DNA of 64,000 nucleotides from Pseudomonas sp. HS6 (GTDB lineage Bacteria; Pseudomonadota; Gammaproteobacteria; Pseudomonadales; Pseudomonadaceae): NCBI RefSeq assembly GCF_023375815.1, contig NZ_CP067412.1, positions 4,340,001 to 4,404,000 of the forward strand, read 5' to 3'. Shown piece by piece: positions 45,239 to 54,473 of this stretch (position 1 is its first letter; each line of letters starts with the position of its first letter). The notes under the pieces were generated by a model. It saw only the letters and a program-made list of their open reading frames with translations, ran no database searches and was not told where the DNA came from. The position numbers and the translations under genes were made by a program.

Positions 45239-46654
45239 TCACAGGCCTGCGTGGGCGGCGATGGCGGCGGCGATGGCCAGGGCCAGCTCTTCGGGTTTGC
45301 GCTTGATCGAGTAGTTGGTCAGCTCAGGATGGCTTTCGACGAAGCTGGTATTGAACTGGCCGCTACGGAATTCCGGGTTGCGCAGGATTTCCTGGTAGTA
45401 CGCGGCAGTGGTCTTGACCCCTTGCAGACGCATGTCGTCGAGGGCTCGCAGGCCACGGTCCATGGCCTCTTCCCAGGTCAGTGCCCACACAACCAGTTTC
45501 AGGCACATCGAGTCGTAGAACGGCGGAATGGTGTAGCCGGTGTAGATCGCCGTGTCAGTGCGTACACCCGGGCCGCCGGGGGCGTAGTAGCGTGTGATCT
45601 TGCCGAAGCTCGGCAGGAAGTTGTTCTTCGGGTCTTCGGCGTTGATCCGGAATTGCAGGGCAAAACCGCGATGCTGGATGTCTTCCTGCTTCACCGACAG
45701 CGGCAGGCCGGAAGCGATGCGGATCTGTTCCCGAACGATGTCGATCCCGGTGATTTCTTCGGTGATGGTGTGTTCCACCTGCACCCGGGTGTTCATCTCC
45801 ATGAAGTACACCTCGCCCTCGGCGAGCAGGAACTCCACGGTGCCGGCGTTCTCGTAACCCACGGCCTTGGCGGCACGCACCGACAGGTCACCGATGTAGG
45901 CGCGCTGTTCCGGGGTCAGTTGCGGGCTCGGGGCGATTTCGATCAGCTTCTGGTTGCGACGCTGGATCGAGCAGTCACGCTCGAACAGGTGCACTACGTT
46001 GCCGAAGCTGTCGCCGAGGATCTGCGCTTCGATGTGCTTCGGATTGACGATGCATTTTTCCAGGAACACTTCTGCCGAGCCGAAGGCCTTGGTGGCTTCG
46101 GAAATGACCCGGGGGAAGTTCTGTTCGAGTTCTTCACGGCTGTTGCAGCGACGGATACCGCGACCGCCGCCACCGGAGGTAGCCTTGAGCATCACCGGAT
46201 AGCCGATACGGTCGCCTTCGGCCAACGCTTCGGCGATGTCGGCCACGTTGCCTTCGGTGCCCGGCGTGACCGGTACGCCAGCCTTGATCATGCTGCGGCG
46301 CGCTTCGGTCTTGTCGCCCATGCGGCGGATGACTTCCGCCGACGGGCCAATGAATTTGATACCGCGTTCGGCGCAGATATCTGCCAGCTCGGCGTTTTCC
46401 GAGAGGAAACCGTAGCCGGGGTGCAGTGCATCGCAGCCGGTTTCCACGGCCAGATTCACCAGCTTGCGCGGGTTCAGGTAACCGGCCAGCGGCTCGGCAC
46501 CAATGCTGTGGGCCTCGTCCGCACGCTTCACATGCAAGGCATGCCGGTCGGCGTCGGAAAAAATCGCAACCGAGCGAATGCCCATCTCGGCGCAGGCACG
46601 CACGATTCGTACGGCAATCTCACCACGGTTGGCGATCAGGATCTTTGTTATCAC
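45239..46654 (-). CDS. pycA: Pyruvate carboxylase subunit A (biotin carboxylase)
   Basis: A 471-residue ATP-grasp biotin carboxylase. It starts ITKILIANRGEIAVRIVRA, has the Gly-rich ATP loop ATSGGGGRGIRRC and the active-site FLEKCIVNPKHIEAQILGD and YFMEMNTRVQVEHTITEEI blocks. It carboxylates the biotin on PycB. The GTG at 46654 is chosen because it gives the standard N terminus; an open extension to 46726 lacks family similarity. Length equals the P. aeruginosa PycA. The divergent LysR gene pycR lies 191 bases upstream. Confidence 0.94.
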   Translation of the reverse strand: MITKILIANRGEIAVRIVRACAEMGIRSVAIFSDADRHALHVKRADEAHSIGAEPLAGYLNPRKLVNLAVETGCDALHPGYGFLSENAELADICAERGIKFIGPSAEVIRRMGDKTEARRSMIKAGVPVTPGTEGNVADIAEALAEGDRIGYPVMLKATSGGGGRGIRRCNSREELEQNFPRVISEATKAFGSAEVFLEKCIVNPKHIEAQILGDSFGNVVHLFERDCSIQRRNQKLIEIAPSPQLTPEQRAYIGDLSVRAAKAVGYENAGTVEFLLAEGEVYFMEMNTRVQVEHTITEEITGIDIVREQIRIASGLPLSVKQEDIQHRGFALQFRINAEDPKNNFLPSFGKITRYYAPGGPGVRTDTAIYTGYTIPPFYDSMCLKLVVWALTWEEAMDRGLRALDDMRLQGVKTTAAYYQEILRNPEFRSGQFNTSFVESHPELTNYSIKRKPEELALAIAAAIAAHAGL

Positions 46655-46792
46655 TTGGAGGTTCCCTTGAGCCGGTGGTACCCACGACCTGCTAGACCCA
46701 GGTCGACGCGTGACCAAATGTTTCAATCTGGTCGCGGCTTCACACTAGCGCCCACAAGGGATTAACAAAAATGAATAAAAATTTGGTTAGCC

Positions 46793-46808
46793 ATAAGTAA
46801 AGACTTAT
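46793..46808. promoter_or_regulatory. Inverted repeat in the pycA–pycR intergenic region
   Basis: ATAAGT-AAAG-ACTTAT, a perfect 6-4-6 palindrome with the T-N-A character of LysR boxes, 38 bases before the pycR start and 139 before pycA. It is a candidate PycR binding site. Confidence 0.55.
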
Positions 46809-46845
46809 AGTCATTGCTTCAGCCAGCGGCCAGAGCTTGTAGAAA

Positions 46846-47808
46846 ATGCGTAAGTCCTTGATGCGTATGACATTGCGTCAATTGCAGATCTTCAACGAAG
46901 TGTGTGATTTACGCTCCTACAGCCGCGCAGCCGAGGAAATGTCTCTCACACAACCGGCCGTCAGCCTACAGATTCGTCAGCTCGAAGAGCTGATCGGGCA
47001 GCCGCTGTTCGATTACGTCGGCAAAAAACTCTACATGACCGAGGCCGCCGAAGCACTCCAGCGCGCCAGCCGCGACATCTTCGGCCGCTTGGAAAACCTC
47101 GACATGCAGCTGTCGGACATGCAGGGCTCGCTGCAGGGTCAGTTGAAACTGGCGGTGGAATCCAGCGCCAAATACTTCGTGCCGCACCTGTTTGCAGCGT
47201 TCAAGCGCCAGCATCCGGAAGTGAACCTGCAACTGACGGTGGTCAACCGCGGCCAGGTGATCCGCCGGCTCTCCGACAACCGCGACGACCTGGTGATCAT
47301 GTCGATGGTGCCGCAGGACATGGGCCTGGAATTTCTCCCCTTCCTCAACAACCCTATTGTGGCGGCCGCCCGACCGGACCATCCCTTGGCACACATGGGT
47401 CCGCTGCGTTTGCAGGATCTGGAGCCCTACACACTGCTGATTCGTGAACCTGGCTCGGGAACACGACTGGCTTGCGAAGAGTATTTCAAAGAGAAGCGCG
47501 TGCACTTCACCCAGACCCAGGAAGTGGCGTCGGCTGAAGCTCAGCGTGAATGCGTATTGGCGGGTCTGGGCCTGGCGCTGCTGACGCGCCATGCCCTGAA
47601 CCTGGAGCTGGCGACCGGCGGCCTGGTGGAGTTGCCGGTCGAAGAGTTACCGCTGTTGCGCAGTTGGTGCCTGGTGCAAGCCAAGGCCAAACGGCTGTCG
47701 CCGGTGGCCCACGCCTTCCTGGCGTTTATCCGCAGCGAACGGGTGCAGATCAGCGCGCTGGTTGAGCGCTTCGACGGGAAGCTGAAGGCGCTGCCTGCCA
47801 GTGATTGA
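46846..47808 (+). CDS. pycR: LysR family regulator of the pyruvate carboxylase locus
   Basis: A 320-residue LysR-type regulator. The winged helix is LRQLQIFNEVCDLRSYSRAAEEMSLTQPAV, and the effector domain begins around residue 95 (LKLAVESSAKYFVPHLFAAF). It is divergent from pycAB; the P. aeruginosa gene at this position, PycR (PA5437), regulates pycA and virulence genes, from my recollection of the literature. Three in-frame ATGs lie within the first eight codons and none has an outstanding ribosome-binding site, so the start may be 46867. Its 3' end overlaps a small minus-strand gene by 59 bases. Confidence 0.88.
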   Translation: MRKSLMRMTLRQLQIFNEVCDLRSYSRAAEEMSLTQPAVSLQIRQLEELIGQPLFDYVGKKLYMTEAAEALQRASRDIFGRLENLDMQLSDMQGSLQGQLKLAVESSAKYFVPHLFAAFKRQHPEVNLQLTVVNRGQVIRRLSDNRDDLVIMSMVPQDMGLEFLPFLNNPIVAAARPDHPLAHMGPLRLQDLEPYTLLIREPGSGTRLACEEYFKEKRVHFTQTQEVASAEAQRECVLAGLGLALLTRHALNLELATGGLVELPVEELPLLRSWCLVQAKAKRLSPVAHAFLAFIRSERVQISALVERFDGKLKALPASD

Positions 47809-47956
47809 TGTCCTCGGGGAAATCGCCGATTTCGGCCTGAAGCTGGCGGAGTTCGAAGCGATCTTCGATAGCGCGGCGAAATTCCATGCGGCGCTGGTCT
47901 TCCTGCTGACGACGGGTTTTCGCGGCGCTGTTGCGTTCTTCGTAAGGCTGAGCCAT
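47750..47956 (-). CDS. Small PA3496-family protein
   Basis: A 68-residue basic, charged protein starting MAQPYEERNSAAKTRRQQED, then RRMEFRRAIEDRFELRQL and a short C-terminal tail. The KTRRQQEDQRRMEFRRAIE core is what I recall for the PA3496 family of small 'putative envelope integrity' proteins of Pseudomonas. No signal peptide or membrane helix is seen. Its last 59 bases overlap the 3' end of pycR on the opposite strand. An unrelated 107-codon frame across the same bases is a shadow. The PA3496 name is from memory and only moderately sure. Confidence 0.65.
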   Translation of the reverse strand: MAQPYEERNSAAKTRRQQEDQRRMEFRRAIEDRFELRQLQAEIGDFPEDINHWQAAPSASRRSAQPAR

Positions 47957-48064
47957 TTCGAGTCTCCCAAGGCGATTACGGGAGTTTCACGATAGGCGCG
48001 AGTGATGACGGTTTGGCTGCGTCGGGGTTACAGGCAGATGAAGATTGCCGTCACCCCATCACTA

Positions 48065-48931
48065 TCAGTCATCCAGCGCTTTCACCGATTTTGGTGACAA
48101 GCGCAAGCTGCGCAGGCTGCGCTTGACGCTCTTGAGGTGGTTGACCAGGCTCGGCCCGCGCGCCATGGCCACGCCCATTGCCAGCACGTCGATCACCACC
48201 AGGTGAGCGATACGCGAGGTCAGCGGCGTGTAGATTTCGGTGTCTTCGTGAACATCGATCGCCAGGTTGACGGTCGACAGCTCGGCCAGCGGTGTCTGGC
48301 TCGGGCACAAGGTGATCAGCGATGCACCGCTCTCGCGCACGAGGTTGGCGGTAATCAGCAGGTCTTTGGAACGGCCGGACTGGGAAATGCAGATCGCCAC
48401 GTCGGTCGGCTTCAGCGTCACCGCCGACATCGCCTGCATGTGCGGGTCGGAATACGCCGCAGCAGTCAGCAGCAGACGGAAAAACTTGTGCTGCGCATCT
48501 GCCGCCACTGCGCCCGACGCACCAAAACCATAGAATTCGACGCGCTGGGCCTGGGACATCAGCGTCACCGCTCGCTGCAATTCCAGAGGATCGAGCTTCT
48601 CGCGAACCTCCATCAGCGTATGCAGGGTGGTGTCGAAAATCTTCAGGCTGTAGTCGGCGACGGAATCGTCTTCATGGATCGCGAACTGACCAAAACTGGC
48701 GCCGGCCGCGAGGCTTTGCGCGAGTTTGAGTTTCAGATCCTGAAAACCGGAACAACCGATGGCCCGGCAGAAGCGCACGATGGTCGGCTCACTGATGCCG
48801 ACGCTGTGGGCCAGGTCGGCCATGGAACTGTGCATCACTGCCGCAGGGTCAAGCAGCACGTGGTCGGCGACCTTGAGCTCCGACTTGCGTAGCAGGTGAC
48901 GTGACTGGGCGATGTGTTGCAGCAGATTCAA
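48065..48931 (-). CDS. RpiR/HexR-like transcriptional regulator
   Basis: A 288-residue MurR/RpiR-family regulator. The N-terminal helix-turn-helix (about 1–75) contains MADLAHSVGISEPTIVRFCRAIG, and the C-terminal SIS sugar-phosphate-binding domain (about 115–260) has RVEFYGFGASGAVAADAQHKFFR and VAICISQSGRSKDLLITANL with the ligand-binding Ser residues. It resembles HexR, the KDPG-responsive regulator of glucose catabolism, but the usual HexR neighbours zwf/pgl/eda are not seen here, so it is probably the PA5438-like paralogue. A HexR-type palindrome (48993–49007) lies 62 bases upstream. Confidence 0.9.
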   Translation of the reverse strand: MNLLQHIAQSRHLLRKSELKVADHVLLDPAAVMHSSMADLAHSVGISEPTIVRFCRAIGCSGFQDLKLKLAQSLAAGASFGQFAIHEDDSVADYSLKIFDTTLHTLMEVREKLDPLELQRAVTLMSQAQRVEFYGFGASGAVAADAQHKFFRLLLTAAAYSDPHMQAMSAVTLKPTDVAICISQSGRSKDLLITANLVRESGASLITLCPSQTPLAELSTVNLAIDVHEDTEIYTPLTSRIAHLVVIDVLAMGVAMARGPSLVNHLKSVKRSLRSLRLSPKSVKALDD

Positions 48932-48992
48932 GGGGCTGGACTCTTGTTATGGAAAGATGTGCTTTGGCCAGATGCCAAGGATGTAGCAAGCT

Positions 48993-49007
48993 TGTAGTTA
49001 TACTACA
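48993..49007. promoter_or_regulatory. HexR/RpiR-type palindromic operator
   Basis: TGTAGT-TAT-ACTACA, a perfect 6-3-6 palindrome 62 bases upstream of the RpiR-family gene. It closely resembles the known HexR motif TGTAATTAAATTACA, so autoregulation is likely. Confidence 0.7.
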
Positions 49008-49081
49008 TGAATCCGCATTTTGCCTGCTCAATGCGTAACTGGATCGCCCCGGATCAGGCGACATGCGTTGCATGTAGCCCT

Positions 49082-51955
49082 TTACCGGGGAGTTTCCTGC
49101 TGGAGCAACAACCCGGCCAGACCGGCAGCCTCCACCGGACGGCTGATCAGATACCCCTGCACCTCGTCGCAGCCTTCGGCCTTCAAGAACTCAAGCTGCT
49201 CCGGCCGCTCAACGCCCTCGGCCACCACTTTCAGCGACAACCCATGAGCCATTGCAATGATCGCCCGGGTGATCGCCGCATCTTCGCTGCCCTCGCCCAA
49301 TCCGCGAATAAAGGCCTGATCGATCTTCACGTAGTCCACCGGAATCCGTTTCAGATAGCTCAGCGATGAATACCCGGTGCCGAAGTCGTCGATCGCCAGT
49401 TTCACCCCCAGATCCCGCAACTGCTGGAAAGTGGCGATGATGTGTTCGACGCTGTCGAGCAACTGGCTTTCGGTCAGTTCCAGTTCGAGGTAGTGCGGCG
49501 CCAGACCGGTTTCTTCCAGCACCTGACGCACCAGACTGACCAGCTTGCCCTGACGCAATTGATGCACCGAGAGGTTCACTGAGACCCGGATCGGCTCCAG
49601 CCCCTGACGCTGCCATTCGCAGGCCTGCCAACAGGCCTGACGCAGTACAAACTCGCCGATCGGCCCGATCAGCCCCGTCTCCTCCGCCAGGCCGATGAAA
49701 TCCCCCGGAGGCACGCGGCCCATGGTCGGGTGATCCCAGCGCACCAGCGCTTCGGCGGCGTTGAGAAGGCCGGTCGCCAGACACAGTTTCGGTTGATAGA
49801 AGACGTTGAGCTGCTTTTCCTCAATGGCTTTGCGCAGTTGGTTTTCCAGTTGCAAACGCTCCAGCGTGCTGGCCTGCAGGCTGTCGGTATAGAACTGGAA
49901 GTTGTTGCCGCCCAGATGCTTGGCATGCTGCATGGCCATGTTCGACTGGCTGACCAGCGCGGAAATCTCCCGGGCGTTGTCCGGCAGCATGCTGATGCCC
50001 ATCGAAGCGCTGACCACCAGTTCATGCCCCTCCACCGTCAGCGGCAGACGCAGCTTGGCCGACAGCCGTGTGGCAACCCGCGCCAGACTCGACAGGTTGC
50101 CATAGGCATCGAACAGCACCGCGAATTCATCGCCGGACAATCGAGCGATGGTGTCCGCTTCCGGCAAGGCACTGACCAGACGCCGCGACATCCTTTGCAG
50201 CAACTGGTCGGCAATTTCATGGCCCAGGCTGTCGTTGAGCAGCTTGAAGCGATCCAGATTGATATGCAGCAGCGCCAGACTCCGGCGCCCGCCCTGCCGC
50301 ACCCGCTGATGCGCTTCATGCAGCCGCTCGCGGAACAGCGAACGGTTGGCCAGCCCCGTGAGCTCGTCGTAATGGGTCAGGTAGCGCATGCGCTCTTCGG
50401 ATTCGCGGCGCGCCGACAGATCGGCGAAGAAGCCAACGATATGACTGACATTTCCCCGACTGTCGCGCACCGCATTCAATTGCAGCCATTGCGGGTACAG
50501 CTCGCCGTTCTTACGAGTCTCCACTAGTTCGCCCTGCCAACTGCCGTGCTGCTCCAGCGCGTGGCGGATGGCGACGTAATGTCGGCGGGCATCGCGACTG
50601 CATGGCAATTCGACGACATTGCGCCCGAGCATGTCGTCGATGTCGTAACCGGTGACCCGGCTGAAGGCCTGATTGATGGCGATCAGCGAATAGTTCGGGT
50701 CAAGGATCACGATACCTTCGCTGGCGGCTTCGAACACCGTCGCGGCCAATTGCTGCTGGGCCTCCAGGCTTTTGCTGACGCTGATATCGCGCCGGGTGCC
50801 GACCATGCGGATCACCCGCCCGCTGTCGTCGCGCTCCACCGCGCGCCCGCGGTCTTCGATCCAGACCCAGTGGCCGTCGCCATGGCGCACGCGGTACTCG
50901 ATCTGATAATCCTCGGTGCGCCCCTTCAGGTGCTCTATCAACGCCCGTTTGAGCGGCGGCACATCTTCCGGGTGCAAACGGGGCCGCAAATGCCTGAGCA
51001 GCCCGGTGACGTATTCCGGGTCAAGGCCGAACAATTCCTGAATCTGCGTGTGGTGAACTTCATCGGTCTGCAGGTTCCAGTCCCACAGCCCCAGCTCACT
51101 GGCTTTCAACGCCAGCGCCAAGCGCGCTTCGCTTTTGCTCAGGGCCTGATTGGCGGCGTCCAGTTCACGGCTGCGCTGGGCCACCCGGTCCTCCAGTTCG
51201 ACCTGGGCTTCACGCAATTTGCCTTCGGCACAACGGCGGTGCTCGATTTCTTTCGCCAACTCCTGATTGAGCTGTTCACTGCGAGATTGCGCCTGTTGCA
51301 GGTGTTCGATCAGGTGCTGATTCTGGAAGCGGCGAAGCAAGCCGCGATCGATCAATCGATTGACCTGCCACGCCACCACGGTCAGGGAGCCGAGCAGAAT
51401 CAATCCGAGCCAGCCCCAACCTCGCGCCTGCTCGTCACCGCCCCAAAAAAGATAGCCGATGGCCGGCAGCAGGCACGGCAAGGTAAAGGAAAGAAAGGCC
51501 GGGATGCTCACGGCGTAAGCCACGCTGGCCGACAGGGTCGCGGCACCGATCAGGCCGAACACCCAGGCCTGCTGCATGAAGTTGTCTGCCGGAACCAACG
51601 CGATACCGGCGCCGGCCAGGGTCAGGCCGGTCATGGTCGAACCGAGCAGGAACATCCGGCCCCAGATCGGCTGGGCCTGGCGATCGGGGATCGCCGAGTC
51701 GAAAGCCGCGACCTGAATCACCCGCAGCGCCACCAGCGACAGCAGCCACACCATCCAGACGCTGACCACGAAGTAGCGCTGCGGACTCCAGAGCAGACCG
51801 GCGCAGACCAGACCATTGATCAACATGAACAGGGTGGGCAACAGCGAACCCTGATAAAGAAGGCGCGTGCGCTCGACCGCCATCTGGGTGGCGTAATGCT
51901 TGCGGATTACCCGAGGCTCCACAGAGGGGCCCGACAGGTCGAAGCTGAGGGTCAT
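49082..51955 (-). CDS. Membrane-bound PAS–GGDEF–EAL c-di-GMP protein
   Basis: A 957-residue protein. An N-terminal membrane region of about five to six helices (40–200) is followed by a coiled coil (about 215–270), two PAS/PAC domains (about 275–410 and 415–530), a GGDEF domain (about 535–700) and an EAL domain (about 710–950). The cyclase motif reads SGDEF and the allosteric RxxD site lacks its arginine. The EAL domain keeps EALVRW, the ELTES Glu, the DDFGTGYSSLSYL pair, KIDQAFI and AEGVE, so it should be an active phosphodiesterase. The ATG at 51955 is my choice; the open frame to 52159 lacks family features and would run close to uvrD. Confidence 0.9.
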   Translation of the reverse strand: MTLSFDLSGPSVEPRVIRKHYATQMAVERTRLLYQGSLLPTLFMLINGLVCAGLLWSPQRYFVVSVWMVWLLSLVALRVIQVAAFDSAIPDRQAQPIWGRMFLLGSTMTGLTLAGAGIALVPADNFMQQAWVFGLIGAATLSASVAYAVSIPAFLSFTLPCLLPAIGYLFWGGDEQARGWGWLGLILLGSLTVVAWQVNRLIDRGLLRRFQNQHLIEHLQQAQSRSEQLNQELAKEIEHRRCAEGKLREAQVELEDRVAQRSRELDAANQALSKSEARLALALKASELGLWDWNLQTDEVHHTQIQELFGLDPEYVTGLLRHLRPRLHPEDVPPLKRALIEHLKGRTEDYQIEYRVRHGDGHWVWIEDRGRAVERDDSGRVIRMVGTRRDISVSKSLEAQQQLAATVFEAASEGIVILDPNYSLIAINQAFSRVTGYDIDDMLGRNVVELPCSRDARRHYVAIRHALEQHGSWQGELVETRKNGELYPQWLQLNAVRDSRGNVSHIVGFFADLSARRESEERMRYLTHYDELTGLANRSLFRERLHEAHQRVRQGGRRSLALLHINLDRFKLLNDSLGHEIADQLLQRMSRRLVSALPEADTIARLSGDEFAVLFDAYGNLSSLARVATRLSAKLRLPLTVEGHELVVSASMGISMLPDNAREISALVSQSNMAMQHAKHLGGNNFQFYTDSLQASTLERLQLENQLRKAIEEKQLNVFYQPKLCLATGLLNAAEALVRWDHPTMGRVPPGDFIGLAEETGLIGPIGEFVLRQACWQACEWQRQGLEPIRVSVNLSVHQLRQGKLVSLVRQVLEETGLAPHYLELELTESQLLDSVEHIIATFQQLRDLGVKLAIDDFGTGYSSLSYLKRIPVDYVKIDQAFIRGLGEGSEDAAITRAIIAMAHGLSLKVVAEGVERPEQLEFLKAEGCDEVQGYLISRPVEAAGLAGLLLQQETPR

Positions 51956-52214
51956 AGGCAACGTTCTTGTTCTTATAAGTGTGAGCATGCGCCCGGAAAC
52001 GTGGACGGAGCATACACAAGCCCAACCACTTGCCAAACTGCTCCAGATCATAATTTCGCCGAAACTTTTCTGCCTCCCGACACCCGCGAAAGCCCCGAAG
52101 CGAGGCGGGCCAACGCCTGTAGCCGGTGACCGACCGGTCGTCATTGGCAGCACTTTCATCGGCTAATGCAAAGCTCGGTTTGCCCGGGCCTGCGGCGCAC
52201 CCTAGAATGCCCCG

Positions 52215-54398
52215 ATGCGCGATGATCTCTCCCTTCTGCTGAACTCCCTCAACGATGCCCAACGCCAGGCCGTAGCGGCTCCCGTTGGTCGTCAATTGGT
52301 CCTGGCCGGTGCCGGCTCCGGCAAAACCCGAGTGCTGGTGCACCGTATCGCCTGGTTGATCCAGATCGAAAACGCCTCGCCCCACTCGATCCTGTCCGTG
52401 ACCTTCACCAATAAGGCTGCTGCCGAGATGCGTCACCGCATCGAGCAATTGCTGGGGATCAACCCGGCCGGCATGTGGGTCGGCACCTTCCACGGCCTGG
52501 CGCACCGCTTGTTGCGGGCGCACTGGCAGGAAGCCGGGCTGAGCCAGACCTTCCAGATTCTCGACAGCGATGACCAGCAACGCCTGGTCAAACGGGTGAT
52601 CCGCGAGCTGGGGCTGGACGAACAGCGCTGGCCGGCCCGTCAGGCCCAATGGTTCATCAACGGGCAGAAAGACGAAGGTCTGCGCCCGCAACACATTCAG
52701 GCCAGCGGTGATCTGTACCTGGCCACCATGCGCGGCATCTATGAAGCCTACGAGGCTGCCTGCCTGCGCGCCGGCGTCATCGACTTCTCCGAATTGCTGC
52801 TGCGCGCCCTCGACCTGTGGCGCGACCATCCGGGCCTGCTGGCGCATTACCAAAAGCGTTTCCGCCACATTCTGGTGGACGAGTTCCAGGACACCAACGC
52901 CGTGCAGTACGCCTGGTTGCGTCTGCTGGGCAAGGGCGGCGACAGCCTGATGGTGGTTGGCGACGACGACCAGTCGATCTACGGCTGGCGCGGCGCGAAA
53001 ATCGAGAACATTCATCAGTACTCTTCCGACTTCCCGGATTCGGTGACCATTCGTCTGGAGCAGAACTACCGCTCCACCGCCGGCATCCTGAAAGCCGCCA
53101 ACGCCCTGATCGCCAACAATACCGGGCGCCTGGGCAAGGAACTGTGGACCGACGGCGGCGACGGCGAAGCGATCAACCTGTACGCCGCGTTCAACGAACA
53201 CGATGAGGCTCGCTACGTTGTCGAAACCATCGAAAGCGCGCTGAAAACCGGCCTGGCTCGCAGCGATATCGCAATTCTCTACCGCTCCAACGCCCAATCA
53301 CGCGTTCTGGAAGAAGCCTTGCTGCGCGAACGCATTCCGTACCGTATCTATGGCGGCCAGCGCTTCTTCGAACGGGCGGAAATCAAGAACGCCATGGCCT
53401 ACCTGCGTTTGCTGGAAGGTCGCGGCAATGATGCAGCGCTGGAACGGGTCATCAACGTCCCTGCCCGCGGCATCGGTGAGAAAACCGTCGAAGCGATTCG
53501 CGAGCATGCCCGTCACAGCGATGTGTCGATGTGGGAAGCCATGCGCCAACTGGTAGCCAATAAAGGCCTCACCGGTCGCGCAGCGGGCGCCCTCGGCGCA
53601 TTTATCGAGCTGATCGAGAACCTCGCCGCCAAGTGCGCCGAGATGCCGTTGCACCTGATGACTCAGACCGTCATCGAGCAATCCGGCCTGATCGCTTACC
53701 ACGAAGCGGAAAAAGGCGAGAAAGGCCAGGCCCGGGTGGAAAACCTTGAGGAACTGGTCAGCGCCGCGCGCAATTTCGAGAACACCGAAGAAGACGAAGA
53801 CCTGACGCCACTGGCGGCGTTCCTCGGCCACGCTTCGCTGGAGGCCGGCGACACCCAGGCCGACGAGCACGAAGACAGCATTCAGTTGATGACCCTGCAC
53901 AGCGCCAAGGGCCTGGAATTCCCTTACGTGTTCCTGGTGGGCATGGAAGAAGGCCTGTTCCCGCACAAGATGAGCCTGGAAGAGCCGGGACGCCTTGAAG
54001 AAGAACGGCGCCTGGCCTATGTCGGCATCACCCGGGCGATGCAGAACCTGGTGATGACCTACGCTGAAACCCGACGTTTGTACGGCAGCGAAACCTACAA
54101 CAAGGTGTCGCGATTCGTACGGGAAGTGCCGAAAGGCCTGATTCAGGAAGTGCGCCTGTCGAACAGCGTCAGCCGACCGTTCGGCGGCAACCAGTCGATG
54201 AGCGGCAGCAACCTGTTCAGCGGTGCCGAGATCCCGGAAACCGGCCTCAGCCTCGGCCAGGCCGTGCGGCACTCGATCTTTGGCGACGGCGTGATCCTCA
54301 ACTTCGAGGGCGCCGGCGCCCAGGCGCGGGTTCAGGTGAACTTCAGCGAAGGCAGCAAGTGGCTGATGCTGGGTTACGCGAAGCTGGAAGCGATCTAA
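52215..54398 (+). CDS. uvrD: DNA helicase II UvrD
   Basis: A 727-residue superfamily 1 3'-5' helicase for mismatch and nucleotide excision repair. Helicase motifs are in order: LNDAQRQAVAAPVGRQLVLA and GAGSGKTRVLVHR (Walker A), VTFTNKAAAEM, HILVDEFQDTN (Walker B), VGDDDQSIYGWRGA, RLEQNYRS, LMTLHSAKGLEFPYVF and VGITRAM with the C-terminal tail. Length is normal for UvrD rather than Rep. It is the first gene after the divergent c-di-GMP protein gene. Confidence 0.96.
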   Translation: MRDDLSLLLNSLNDAQRQAVAAPVGRQLVLAGAGSGKTRVLVHRIAWLIQIENASPHSILSVTFTNKAAAEMRHRIEQLLGINPAGMWVGTFHGLAHRLLRAHWQEAGLSQTFQILDSDDQQRLVKRVIRELGLDEQRWPARQAQWFINGQKDEGLRPQHIQASGDLYLATMRGIYEAYEAACLRAGVIDFSELLLRALDLWRDHPGLLAHYQKRFRHILVDEFQDTNAVQYAWLRLLGKGGDSLMVVGDDDQSIYGWRGAKIENIHQYSSDFPDSVTIRLEQNYRSTAGILKAANALIANNTGRLGKELWTDGGDGEAINLYAAFNEHDEARYVVETIESALKTGLARSDIAILYRSNAQSRVLEEALLRERIPYRIYGGQRFFERAEIKNAMAYLRLLEGRGNDAALERVINVPARGIGEKTVEAIREHARHSDVSMWEAMRQLVANKGLTGRAAGALGAFIELIENLAAKCAEMPLHLMTQTVIEQSGLIAYHEAEKGEKGQARVENLEELVSAARNFENTEEDEDLTPLAAFLGHASLEAGDTQADEHEDSIQLMTLHSAKGLEFPYVFLVGMEEGLFPHKMSLEEPGRLEEERRLAYVGITRAMQNLVMTYAETRRLYGSETYNKVSRFVREVPKGLIQEVRLSNSVSRPFGGNQSMSGSNLFSGAEIPETGLSLGQAVRHSIFGDGVILNFEGAGAQARVQVNFSEGSKWLMLGYAKLEAI

Positions 54399-54417
54399 AC
54401 GCCGCCAGCCTTTGCTC

Positions 54418-54446
54418 ATCGCTCCCACGCTCTGCGTGGGAGCGAT
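54418..54446. repeat. Short REP-type hairpin after uvrD
   Basis: A perfect 13-bp stem ATCGCTCCCACGC and GCGTGGGAGCGAT with a 3-base loop. It is a common P. fluorescens intergenic hairpin type, perhaps also ending uvrD transcripts although it has no T tract. Confidence 0.75.
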
Positions 54447-54473
54447 AGCACACGAAAACTGGAGGCAACATCC

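Noticed and set aside
49730-52129. Long plus-strand frames opposite the GGDEF/EAL gene
   Set aside because: Same shadow effect; no ribosome-binding sites or domain motifs, and the minus-strand gene has full c-di-GMP signatures.
51435-53297. A 620-codon minus-strand frame spanning the start of uvrD and the c-di-GMP gene
   Set aside because: It covers the 5' part of uvrD in antisense and the GGDEF/EAL gene in another frame; its translation has no domain and contradicts both genes.
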